Shown here piece by piece: positions 6,825 through 14,501 of a DNA stretch of 22,337 nucleotides. Position numbers and translations under genes: made by a program. The stretch covers positions 1-22,337 of the forward strand of contig JANPLI010000078.1 in assembly GCA_031426455.1 (NCBI GenBank). The letters run 5' to 3'. The notes beneath the pieces were generated by a model, which had not been told where the DNA came from, searched no databases, and worked only from the letters and a program-made list of their open reading frames with translations. Position 1 is the first letter of the stretch. Every line of letters begins with the position of its first letter. The DNA is from JANNMJ01 sp031426455 (GTDB lineage: Bacteria > Bacteroidota > Bacteroidia > Cytophagales > Hymenobacteraceae).

Positions 6825-8542
6825 GCCTCTCCATCGACCGCCGGGCCTACGCCGAGATGTACGGCCCCACCACCGGCGACCGCGTCCGGCTCGGCGATAC
6901 CGGCCTGCTGATTCAGGTCGAAAAAGACTACTGCGTGTACGGCGAGGAAGTCAAGTTCGGCGGCGGCAAAGTGCTGCGCGACGGGATGGGCCAGGCCGCC
7001 GGTGTGGCCCAGGCTGATGCCCTGGACCTGCTCATCACCAATGCATTAGTTGTTGATTATACGGGCATCTACAAGGCCGATGTCGGCATCAAGAACGGCC
7101 GCATTGTGGGCATCGGCAAGGCCGGCAACCCGCATCTGATGTCCGGCGTGACGGCCGGAATGGTGGTGGGCGTGACCACCGAAGTGGTGGCCGGTGAAGG
7201 CCAGCTGCTGACGGCCGGTGGCATCGACTGCCACATCCACTTCATCTGCCCGCAGCAGATTCCGGAGGCCCTGGCGTCGGGCGTCACCACGATGATCGGC
7301 GGCGGCACCGGCCCGGCCGTGGGCACCAACGCTACCACCTGCACCCCCGGCGCCTTCTACCTGCAAATGATGCTGCAGGCCACCGACGTGTGGCCGCTCA
7401 ACTTCGGCTTTCTGGGGAAAGGAAATTCGTCGCGCCCGGAAGGCCTGATCGAGCAGGTGGAAGCCGGCGCGCTGGGCTTCAAGCTGCACGAAGACTGGGG
7501 CACGACGCCCGCCGCCATCGACCAGTGCCTGACCGTGGCCGATGCCTACGACGTGCAGGTCTGCATCCACACCGACACGCTCAACGAAAGCGGTTTCGTG
7601 GAAGCATCGCGGGCGGCGTTCAAGGGCCGCACCATTCATTCCTACCACACCGAAGGCGCCGGGGGCGGCCACGCGCCGGACATCATCACGCTCTGCGGCG
7701 AGCCGAACGTGATTCCGTCGTCCACGAACCCCACGCGGCCCTACACGGTCAATACGCTGGACGAACACCTCGATATGTTGCTCGTCTGCCACCACCTCGA
7801 CCGGAATATCCCAGAGGACGTGGCCTTTGCTGAAAGCCGCATCCGGGGCGAAACCATCGCCGCCGAAGACATCCTCCACGACCTGGGCGCGCTGAGCATC
7901 ATCTCCTCCGACTCGCAGGCGATGGGGCGGGTAGGGGAGGTCATTACGCGCACCTGGCAGACCGCCCACAAGATGAAAGCCCAGCGCGGCGCCCTGCCGG
8001 AAGACGCTGTTGGTGAGATAGAAAATGACAACTTCCGCGTCCGGCGCTACATCGCCAAGTACACCATCAACCCCGCCCGCGCCCACGGTATTTCTGAAGA
8101 GGTAGGTTCCGTGGAACTGGGTAAACTGGCCGATCTGGTGCTCTGGAAACCAGCGTTTTTCGGCGCCCGCCCGGAGATGATCATCAAGGGCGGCATCATC
8201 GTGCAGGCGCTGATGGGCGACGCGAACGCGTCGATCCCGACCACGCAGCCCGCCTTTTCGCGGCCGATGTTCGGCACTCTGGGCGGCGCCGTGGGGCGCT
8301 CGTCGCTGGCGTTCGTGTCGGGCGCCTCGCTGGAAAAGGTCCGGGCCGAATACGGCCTGCGCAAGGCCGTGGTGGCCGTGAAAAACTGCCGCACCGTGAG
8401 CAAGAAGGAGATGGCCCTCAACGATTACCTGCCGAATATCGCCGTGGACCCGGAAACCTACCGCGTCACCATCGACGGGGAGCGGATCACCTGCGAACCG
8501 GCCACTGAGCTGCCGCTCGCGCAGCTGTACAACTTGTTTTAG
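6821..8542 (+). CDS. ureC: urease alpha (catalytic) subunit
   Basis: The 573-residue UreC carries the di-nickel active site. All hallmark residues are present, offset by +4 from Klebsiella numbering: His138 and His140 in GGIDCHIH, the carbamylated Lys221 and His223 in GFKLHEDWG, His250 in VCIHTDTLNE, His276 in HSYHTEGAGGGHAPD, the flap Cys323-His324 in VCHHLDRNIPEDVAFAESRIR, and Asp364 in ISSDSQAMGRVGE. Length is normal for the family (about 567-573). The ATG overlaps the ureAB stop by 4 bases. The enzyme is expected to be fully functional. Nickel insertion depends on the UreF, UreG and UreD products encoded nearby. Confidence 0.98.
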   Translation: MSLSIDRRAYAEMYGPTTGDRVRLGDTGLLIQVEKDYCVYGEEVKFGGGKVLRDGMGQAAGVAQADALDLLITNALVVDYTGIYKADVGIKNGRIVGIGKAGNPHLMSGVTAGMVVGVTTEVVAGEGQLLTAGGIDCHIHFICPQQIPEALASGVTTMIGGGTGPAVGTNATTCTPGAFYLQMMLQATDVWPLNFGFLGKGNSSRPEGLIEQVEAGALGFKLHEDWGTTPAAIDQCLTVADAYDVQVCIHTDTLNESGFVEASRAAFKGRTIHSYHTEGAGGGHAPDIITLCGEPNVIPSSTNPTRPYTVNTLDEHLDMLLVCHHLDRNIPEDVAFAESRIRGETIAAEDILHDLGALSIISSDSQAMGRVGEVITRTWQTAHKMKAQRGALPEDAVGEIENDNFRVRRYIAKYTINPARAHGISEEVGSVELGKLADLVLWKPAFFGARPEMIIKGGIIVQALMGDANASIPTTQPAFSRPMFGTLGGAVGRSSLAFVSGASLEKVRAEYGLRKAVVAVKNCRTVSKKEMALNDYLPNIAVDPETYRVTIDGERITCEPATELPLAQLYNLF

Positions 8543-8590
8543 GATCGCGCCGGACCAACCGGCTCGCCCCAACCTTTACCCATCCGCCCG

Positions 8591-9259
8591 ATGCAAACCG
8601 CCCGCCTGCTGCACCTGCTCGACTCGGCCCTGCCGACGGGCGCGTTTGCGTACTCCTACGGGCTGGAAAGCTGCCTCGCGCTGGGTCTGATTTCCAGCGA
8701 AGCCGACCTGCGTCAGCACCTCTACGCCACGCTTCAGCAGGCCGCGAGCCTGGAGCTGCCGTTCGCCAGTGCCTGCTTTGCGGTGACCGATGACGCGGCG
8801 CTGCACCCGCTGGTCGAGGAATACGATGCCCTGCTGCTGATTCCGGCCCTGCACCGCGCCAGTGCCGCGCAGGGCCGAAGCTGGCTGAAACTGCTGACCA
8901 CGTTTTATCCGGCGGCGGGCCTCGACGAGCTGCGCGCGTGGTTCGTGGCGAATGACCTGCCGCCCCACTTTACGCTGGTCTGCGCCCTGAGCCTGCGCCG
9001 CGCCGGCTTCGCGCTGGCCGATGTGCGCCTGCTGCTGCTGCACACCGTGCTGCGCGACCAGGTGAGCGCCGCCATCCGGCTGGGGTTCCTGGGGCCGCTG
9101 GCCGGCCACCGCCTCCAACACGCGTTCTACGCCGTCTTTGATCACCTACTGGCCACCACCGCCGACCGCTCCTATACTCAGGCCACCCGCGCGGGCTTCC
9201 TGCTGGAGGTGGCGCAGGTGCTGCACGACGACCTGTATTCCCGGCTTTTTCAAACGTAG
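8591..9259 (+). CDS. ureF: urease accessory protein UreF
   Basis: UreF joins UreD and UreG in the complex that loads nickel and CO2 into apo-urease. The 222-residue helical protein opens with LLDSALPTGAFAYSYGLES (residues 8-26), matching the UreF SxxPxGxFxxSxGLE signature. It has the family's C-terminal IRLGFLGPLAGHRLQ (about 161-175). It lies 48 bases after ureC, where ureE often intervenes in other operons; no ureE is present here. ATG at 8591 is the only sensible start. Confidence 0.94.
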   Translation: MQTARLLHLLDSALPTGAFAYSYGLESCLALGLISSEADLRQHLYATLQQAASLELPFASACFAVTDDAALHPLVEEYDALLLIPALHRASAAQGRSWLKLLTTFYPAAGLDELRAWFVANDLPPHFTLVCALSLRRAGFALADVRLLLLHTVLRDQVSAAIRLGFLGPLAGHRLQHAFYAVFDHLLATTADRSYTQATRAGFLLEVAQVLHDDLYSRLFQT

Positions 9260-9299
9260 CGCAGGGACGCAAGGTGGCTAGGCAAGTGCGGCGCAGGTA

Positions 9300-9382
9300 G
9301 TCCCGACGGGACCGCTTGGAGCCCCTAAATCGTCCTTTTTCTACCGGAAGGTGGTCCCTCCGGGACCCGTTAGGCTTCCGGT
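9300..9382. repeat. pair of GTCCC-GGGAC palindromes between ureF and ureG
   Basis: Two related hairpins lie in the 246-base ureF-ureG spacer. The first is GTCCC(GAC)GGGAC at 9300-9312. The second is GGTCCC(TCC)GGGACC at 9353-9367, nested in an outer stem ACCGGAAG (9343-9350) / CTTCCGGT (9375-9382). The spacer encodes no protein. This may be a dispersed palindromic element or an RNA stem that sets relative ureF and ureG expression. Confidence 0.55.
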
Positions 9383-9447
9383 TTGAGGGGAATGACCCCT
9401 TCGTCCGTTCGCCCTGTCCCCATTTAGCCAGTTACTGTTTCTACAGG

Positions 9448-9503
9448 CCTCACCCACTACCTCACCACCTCACCACCACCACCTCACCACCACCACCACT
9501 ACC
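9448..9503 (+). repeat. CTCACC/CCACCA low-complexity tract before ureG
   Basis: About 56 bases consist almost wholly of CTCACC, CACCTCAC and CCACCA units ending two bases before the ureG ATG. Guanine is almost absent, so there is no Shine-Dalgarno site and the leader should be unstructured. It resembles the shorter tract before ureAB. Confidence 0.6.
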
Positions 9504-9505
9504 AA

Positions 9506-10258
9506 ATGCCTTTCGTCGAAAAACTCGCGCTCCTGCTTCACGGCCATGGCCACGAGCCGTATGAAACGCCCGGCGATTTTGCCGACCGCGCCACCCGTCG
9601 CCTGCCGTCGTACCGCAACTTTCGCCAGCGCGCCTTCACGGTAGGCATCGGTGGGCCGGTGGGCACCGGCAAAACGGCCCTGCTCAAAGCGCTGTGCGAG
9701 CAGCTGCGCGCGGAATTCCGCCTCGGCGTGGTCACCAACGACATCTTTACCCGCGAGGACGCCGAGTTCCTCATCCGCCACAGCGCCCTTTCCGAGGACC
9801 GCATCGTGGGCGTCGAAACCGGCGGCTGCCCTCACGCGGCCATCCGCGAGGATATTTCGCTCAATATGGACGCGCTCGAAGGGCTGATGCAGCGGTTCGA
9901 TAATCAGATCGATTACCTTTTCGTGGAAAGCGGCGGCGACAACCTGGCCGCCCACTTCAGCCGCGAGCTGGTCGATTACTCGATCTACGTCATCGATGTG
10001 GCCGGCGGCGACAAGATTCCGCGCAAGGGCGGCCCCGGCATCACGCAGGCCGACCTGCTGGTGATCAACAAAACTGACCTCGCCGAGCTGGTCCGTGCTG
10101 ATCTCGGCGTGATGGAGCGCGACTCGCGCCGGATGCGCGGCGAAGGCCCGTTTCTCTTCGCCCGCGCGCTGCACGGCGTCGGCCTGCCCGAAATCATCGC
10201 TCACATCCACGCGGCAAAAGCCCACGCCCTGGCCTCCGTACGCCCCGATCGGCGGTAG
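9506..10258 (+). CDS. ureG: urease accessory GTPase UreG
   Basis: UreG is the SIMIBI-class GTPase whose GTP hydrolysis drives nickel delivery to urease. The 250-residue protein shows the P-loop GGPVGTGKT (residues 49-57), the nickel-binding CPH motif in ETGGCPHAAIREDIS (Cys108, His110), ESGGDN at 141-146 and the guanine-specificity NKTDL at 188-192. It is longer than the usual 200-220 residues because of an N-terminal extension of about 45 residues containing HGHGHE (12-17). That could bind metal, of interest because no ureE is present. It is the last plus-strand urease gene and converges with ureD across a 34-base gap. Confidence 0.96.
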   Translation: MPFVEKLALLLHGHGHEPYETPGDFADRATRRLPSYRNFRQRAFTVGIGGPVGTGKTALLKALCEQLRAEFRLGVVTNDIFTREDAEFLIRHSALSEDRIVGVETGGCPHAAIREDISLNMDALEGLMQRFDNQIDYLFVESGGDNLAAHFSRELVDYSIYVIDVAGGDKIPRKGGPGITQADLLVINKTDLAELVRADLGVMERDSRRMRGEGPFLFARALHGVGLPEIIAHIHAAKAHALASVRPDRR

Positions 10259-10292
10259 GAGCAGCGGAGCGGAAAAAGGGGCTGACGCAGCT

Positions 10293-11213
10293 CTAGTGTT
10301 TCCGCCGTAACGGGTTGTCGCCCAGTAGCTCCGGCGCGGCCAGCTCCTGCAGGAGCGCATCGCAGAGCGGTTGCAGCGCCAGCCGGTCGAGGGCACCGGC
10401 GCGTAGCACCGTCACGCCGGGCCGGGCGGCGGTTACGGCCACCACGGCCGGGCGGTCGCGCAGCGAAAAGTGCGGCTCGGCGCGCTCGGGCATCGTCTGG
10501 GCGTGCAGGTGCGCGGCCAGGCGGGCGTAGCGCGCCTCGGCCGGGTCGCCGACGAGGTAGGCCGTGAAAGCCGTTTGGTAGGGGCCGAAGTGGGCGGGCG
10601 CGGTGGCGGCGTGGTCGGCGGGCGCGAAGGCAAACCGGTCGAGCAGCACCAAACGCCCGGCGCGGTGAACGCGGACCTCGGACTGGAAATCGGTGAAGAC
10701 GAAGCGCTCGCCCTGGTCAGTTCGGCCCCCGTGAATCCAGTCGATGAGCAGCAGCACGGCATCGGGGGCCAGCGTCCAGTCGTGCGTCTGGCGGTAGCGA
10801 CTGCCGGCCTGGGGCACCACGGGGTCGGGGAAGACGACCGCTAGCGCGCCCGCCGCCAGGGTGCCGGTGGTGTGCTGCTCGGCCACAGCTCCATCCACCG
10901 ACTTGTACACCTTCGTGTTCGCCTGCGTGCTGAGCAGCAGCCGGGCGCCCGCACCCACGGCCAGGTGCAGGCCCAGGACATCGCCGGCCACCAGTCCGCC
11001 GCCGTAGCTCGACACCACCACGTGGCAGCAGCCAGCCGCGGCGGCCGGGTTCAGCAGCTTGAGCGGCTGCTGGCTGCGGCTCGTCACGACCCGCGACGCG
11101 CCCCGAACGTGGGCAATTTCCAGCTCGCTCCAGGCGGCGGTAGGCGCATCAGGCGAATCGATTGCGTTGGCCGTCGCCACGGCGGCCGGCGGGGTAGGGG
11201 CGGTAAGGGTCAT
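10293..11213 (-). CDS. ureD: urease accessory protein UreD
   Basis: UreD (called UreH in some species) is the scaffold that binds apo-urease and recruits UreF and UreG. From the ATG at 11211-11213 the protein has 306 residues, normal for the family. Supporting segments are SSYGGGLVAGDVLGLHLAVG, LLSTQANTKVYKS and FPDPVVPQAGSRYRQ, which correspond to the UreD GG-hxGD, TQ.atkvyr and P.PvipfxgsrY signatures. A further in-frame upstream reading to 11327 would add 38 Pro/Ser-rich residues with no family support. The gene is on the opposite strand to the other urease genes and tail-to-tail with ureG, an uncommon arrangement that gives it its own promoter. Confidence 0.93.
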   Translation of the reverse strand: MTLTAPTPPAAVATANAIDSPDAPTAAWSELEIAHVRGASRVVTSRSQQPLKLLNPAAAAGCCHVVVSSYGGGLVAGDVLGLHLAVGAGARLLLSTQANTKVYKSVDGAVAEQHTTGTLAAGALAVVFPDPVVPQAGSRYRQTHDWTLAPDAVLLLIDWIHGGRTDQGERFVFTDFQSEVRVHRAGRLVLLDRFAFAPADHAATAPAHFGPYQTAFTAYLVGDPAEARYARLAAHLHAQTMPERAEPHFSLRDRPAVVAVTAARPGVTVLRAGALDRLALQPLCDALLQELAAPELLGDNPLRRKH

Positions 11214-11604
11214 TGGTGGGGGGCGGCGCGAGGCCGGCAGTTGGAAAAGGTAATGCAAGCTACTGCCTTTACGCGGCATTAGCGGCGGGCACCCGGTGGC
11301 GGGTGAGGGCGCTGGTGAGGGCGTCACCCGCCGGGGGCGCTAATTTTGCCCCGTGGGAAGGTCCGGCTCTAAGCTGCACCCGCTGGCTCTTAATGCTGTT
11401 AGGTGCTGAACCGGAGCTTACAATGTTGAGTACCCGGTTCGAGGTTTCAGTTGTTTGGGATGGAAAACGGGGCCGTCAAAAACCGAGTCTCAACTTCAAG
11501 CGACTGAAAAACAGCGAATAAGGCCTTAATTTCTCCCGCCCTCAAACCCTCGTACTCTCCTTCCCTTGCTCACTACCGCTCATCACGAAGAACACCTGCG
11601 CGAG
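11214..11604. other. intergenic region between divergent ureD and hlyD-type gene
   Basis: This stretch of 391 bases separates two divergent genes and must hold promoters for both. Frames across it are short or start at weak codons, and none gives a recognisable protein. Apart from one -7-like box at 11341-11348, I see no clear operator, RNA or repeat. Its right end (from about 11530) is a C/T-rich leader before the adaptor gene. Confidence 0.5.
11341..11348 (+). promoter_or_regulatory. possible -7 box TAATTTTG
   Basis: TAATTTTG matches the Bacteroidota TAnnTTTG -7 consensus exactly and points toward the HlyD/TolC genes, but it would give a leader of about 250 bases. No -33 TTTG stands at the normal spacing. 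Confidence 0.25.
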
Positions 11605-12930
11605 ATGCAGGAATTACGGACCCCCCGCGCCGGTCGCCAGTTGGCACGTGTGGTGGCGGCTATGGGTCTGGGCCTGTTGGGCTGCCTTTTTCTGCCCTGG
11701 CAGCAAAATATCAGCGGCTCCGGGCAGACGACGGCGCTGCTGCCCCAGGAACGCCCCCAGACCGTGCAGACGGTCATCGCGGGCCGCATCGAACGTTGGG
11801 GCCACCAGGAAGGCGACCGCGTACGGAAAGGCGATACGATCCTGGTGCTGTCGGAGGTCAAGGACGAATACTTTGACCCCCAGATTATGACGCGTATCCG
11901 GGAGCAGGTCACGGCCAAGGACCAGGCCATTACGGCTTACCAGGGCAAGATTACGGCCCTCACCGATCAGCTCGCGGCCCTCACCGACCAGCGCGGGCTG
12001 AGCATTCAGAAGGCGTACAACAAGATTCGGCAGGCGCGGCTGAAGATTCAGGCTGACTCGGCCGACCTCCTCAACGCCCGCCTCGAACAGCGCGTGGCCG
12101 ATCAGCAGTTGCAGCGTCTGGAAGCGCTGTATGCCAAGGGGTTGTTTCCGCTGACGGAGCTGGAAAAGCGCCGCCTGAAAAACCAGGAGACCGACTCGAA
12201 GCTGATTTCCGGGCAGTCGAAACTCCTCGGCGCGCGGCAGGAACTCCTGAATGCGCGCATCGAAATTTCCTCGCTCGGTGCCGAATATGCTGATAAGTTG
12301 GCAAAGGCGGAGAGCGACCGTTCGTCGGCCCGCTCGGCGCTGGCCGATGGCGAGTCGGAGAAGTCGAAGCTGGTCAATAAGTTGGCTTCCGTGCGCGTCC
12401 GGCAGACGCAGTACATCCTGCGCGCCCCCCAGGACGGCATCGTGGTGCGCGCCCTGCGCGCGGGCGTCGGTGAAACTATTAAGGAAGGCGAAGCCGTGGC
12501 CACCATTATGCCCGCCATCCATAACCTGATTGCGGCGCTCTACATCCGGCCCTACAACCTGCCGCTGGTGCGGCCCGGCACGCCCGTCCGGCTCGAATTC
12601 GACGGCTGGCCCGCGCTGGCGTTCAGCGGCTGGCCGGGCGCCAGCATCGGCACGTTCGGCGGACGGGTGCAGGTGGTGGACTATGTGGCCGACGCCGCCA
12701 CCGGCAACTACCGCGTGCTGGTGGTGCCCGATTCCAACGCCAACCCCTGGCCGCCGCAGTTGCGGCCCGGTTCCGGCGTCAATGGCTGGGCAATGCTCAG
12801 TACCGTACCTGTCTGGTACGAGCTGTGGCGCCAGATCAACAGTTTCCCGGCGAACCTGCCCGGCACGCCCACCGACGTGAATGCCAAGTCGGCCACCGAT
12901 TCCAAAGGCAAGGATGGCAGCAAGAAATAA
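11605..12930 (+). CDS. HlyD-family periplasmic adaptor (membrane fusion protein)
   Basis: The 441-residue protein is an adaptor that bridges an inner-membrane exporter and a TolC channel. A single N-terminal membrane helix (about residues 13-31) ends FLPWQQNISGSG. The first half of a lipoyl-like domain follows (RPQTVQTVIAGRIERW...EGDRVRKGDTIL, 50-80), then a long Lys/Glu/Gln-rich alpha-helical hairpin (about 95-270). The returning lipoyl half is YILRAPQDGIVVRALRAGVG, and a beta-barrel domain and a charged Lys/Asp/Ser tail complete it. A TTG at 11566 would extend it by 13 residues (LTTAHHEEHLREM) and cannot be excluded; I chose the ATG. It overlaps the TolC-type gene by 17 bases. No ABC or RND pump gene is adjacent, so its inner-membrane partner is unknown. 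Confidence 0.88.
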   Translation: MQELRTPRAGRQLARVVAAMGLGLLGCLFLPWQQNISGSGQTTALLPQERPQTVQTVIAGRIERWGHQEGDRVRKGDTILVLSEVKDEYFDPQIMTRIREQVTAKDQAITAYQGKITALTDQLAALTDQRGLSIQKAYNKIRQARLKIQADSADLLNARLEQRVADQQLQRLEALYAKGLFPLTELEKRRLKNQETDSKLISGQSKLLGARQELLNARIEISSLGAEYADKLAKAESDRSSARSALADGESEKSKLVNKLASVRVRQTQYILRAPQDGIVVRALRAGVGETIKEGEAVATIMPAIHNLIAALYIRPYNLPLVRPGTPVRLEFDGWPALAFSGWPGASIGTFGGRVQVVDYVADAATGNYRVLVVPDSNANPWPPQLRPGSGVNGWAMLSTVPVWYELWRQINSFPANLPGTPTDVNAKSATDSKGKDGSKK

Positions 12931-14371
12931 GGCCGCATTCGGCGCGCGTACGGCGAATCGCTTGCTGGTCGGGCTGTTAGGGCTGCTCCCGCTGTTCGCC
13001 CCGGCCCAGCCCGACACCCTGCGCACCCTCACGCCGCAGGCGTTTTATACGGCCGTGCTGGCCCATCATCCCGTCGTGCGCCAGGCCGGGCTGCTGCCCG
13101 AAGCCGCCCGCGCCGACCTGCGCCTGGCCCGCGGTGCGTTCGACCCGAAGTTCGAAAGCTCCCTGGCCCGCAAGGAATTCAAAGGCGTTGAATACTACAC
13201 CGACTGGGACTCCTACCTCAAAGTGCCACTTTGGCCCGGTGGGCTGGACCTGAAAGCCGGCTACGAGCGCAACACCGGTAAGTACCTTGATCCGCAGAAT
13301 ACCGTGCCCGGCGCGGGCCTGACCTACGTGGGGGTGAGTACGTCGCTGGCCGGGCTGCTGGGCGTCGATGAGCGCCGGTCTGTCCTGCGGCAGGCGCAGC
13401 TGTACCAGGAGATCGCCGAGGTCGAGCGGCAGAAACTGGTGAACAAGGTCATTTTCACGGCAATGAAGGCGTACTGGGACTGGTTCGAGGCCGCCCGCCG
13501 CCGCGACCTGCTGACGGGCGCCACCCGCCTCGCCACCGACCGCTACGGTGCCACGGCGGGCCGCGTGCTGGCCGGCGACCTGGCGCCCATCGACACCCTC
13601 GAAGCCGGCCTGCTGGTGCGCGAACGCCGCGTGGCCGAGCAGCAGGCCGCGCTGGATGCCTACCAGAACGCGCTCGAACTCAGTACGCACCTGTGGGGGC
13701 CGAATGAGGTGCCCGTCCTGCTCGACCCCCGCGCGGCGGCACCCGCCACGTTGCCACCGGTATCGCCGCTGACCTCCACCGAGCTGACCGGGCGCCTGAC
13801 CTTTCTGGTCGAGCGCCACCCGGAGGTGCAGAAACTGCTGCGCAAAAACCAGCAGTTGCGCATCGAGGAGCGTTTCCGCCGCAACGACCTGCTGCCGAAT
13901 CTCGATTTCTCGTACAATTTTCTGAGCCAGGGCGTTGGCTTTGGTGCCGAAACCGCTCCCGCGCCGGGCCTGACGAATGATTACAAGCTCGGCGCTCATC
14001 TGGCCGTCCCGCTTTTCCTGCGGAAGGAGCGCGGTAAGCTGGCGAGCGTCCGGGTGAAGCAGGTGCAGAACGATCTGGAACTTCTCCAGCTCCGGCGCGA
14101 CCTCACGGCCGGCCTCCAGCAAGCCGCCGCGGAGCAGCGCACCCTGGCCAGCCTGCTGGCCCAGCAGCGCCAGATGACCGAAGCCTACCGCCAGTTGCGG
14201 CAGGGCGAAGTCGATAAGTTCGAGGCCGGCGAAAGCACCGTCTTTCTGGTCAATAGCCGCGATTCCAAGCTCATCGAAGCCGAGCTGAAACAGGTGCAGC
14301 TCGAAGCCAAGCTGCAAAAGGCACGGGCGGGCGTCATCGCTACGGGCGGCGCCCTGGATTGGGCGTACTGA
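12914..14371 (+). CDS. TolC-family outer-membrane efflux channel
   Basis: From ATG 12914 the protein has 485 residues with a signal peptide (hydrophobic LLVGLLGLLPLF, cleavage likely after APA, before QPDTL). The mature part has the tandem architecture of the outer-membrane efflux family: LTPQAFYTAVLAHHPVVRQAG at the start of the first repeat, long Ala/Leu/Arg/Gln helices, and a second repeat beginning HPEVQKLLRKNQQLRIEE. A conserved-type FEAGESTVFLVNSRDSKLIEAE near the C terminus matches the TolC helix-turn that precedes the final coiled coil. Starting at the earlier ATG (12881) would add residues encoded wholly within the adaptor gene and would spoil the signal peptide. It is translationally coupled to the adaptor and presumably forms a tripartite export path with it. 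Confidence 0.9.
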   Translation: MAARNKAAFGARTANRLLVGLLGLLPLFAPAQPDTLRTLTPQAFYTAVLAHHPVVRQAGLLPEAARADLRLARGAFDPKFESSLARKEFKGVEYYTDWDSYLKVPLWPGGLDLKAGYERNTGKYLDPQNTVPGAGLTYVGVSTSLAGLLGVDERRSVLRQAQLYQEIAEVERQKLVNKVIFTAMKAYWDWFEAARRRDLLTGATRLATDRYGATAGRVLAGDLAPIDTLEAGLLVRERRVAEQQAALDAYQNALELSTHLWGPNEVPVLLDPRAAAPATLPPVSPLTSTELTGRLTFLVERHPEVQKLLRKNQQLRIEERFRRNDLLPNLDFSYNFLSQGVGFGAETAPAPGLTNDYKLGAHLAVPLFLRKERGKLASVRVKQVQNDLELLQLRRDLTAGLQQAAAEQRTLASLLAQQRQMTEAYRQLRQGEVDKFEAGESTVFLVNSRDSKLIEAELKQVQLEAKLQKARAGVIATGGALDWAY

Positions 14372-14501
14372 GCCGGCACGGCAGAGCGATCCGATCAGTT
14401 GGCCTTGCCGCGCAGCCTTTATTCCAAGGCGTTCGTACTGATGCCGTTTGCGGTCGGGCTGGTTCCGTGGCCGTTTCTTCGCCTTAAGTGGTCGTTTACT
14501 G

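Noticed and set aside
7046..8572. A 508-residue minus-strand open frame opposite ureC
   Set aside because: It is antisense to an unmistakable UreC with every active-site residue. Its translation has no recognisable domain, and long antisense frames are expected in GC-rich coding DNA.
9316..9564. Small plus-strand frame (82 residues) in the ureF-ureG spacer
   Set aside because: It consists of palindrome and CTCACC-repeat sequence and then runs into ureG in the wrong frame.
11614..14317. Long minus-strand frames (472 and 446 residues) opposite the adaptor and TolC-type genes
   Set aside because: Their composition (Gly, Arg, His and Gln-rich, no domains) is that of complementary-strand shadows, and both plus-strand proteins are recognisable.
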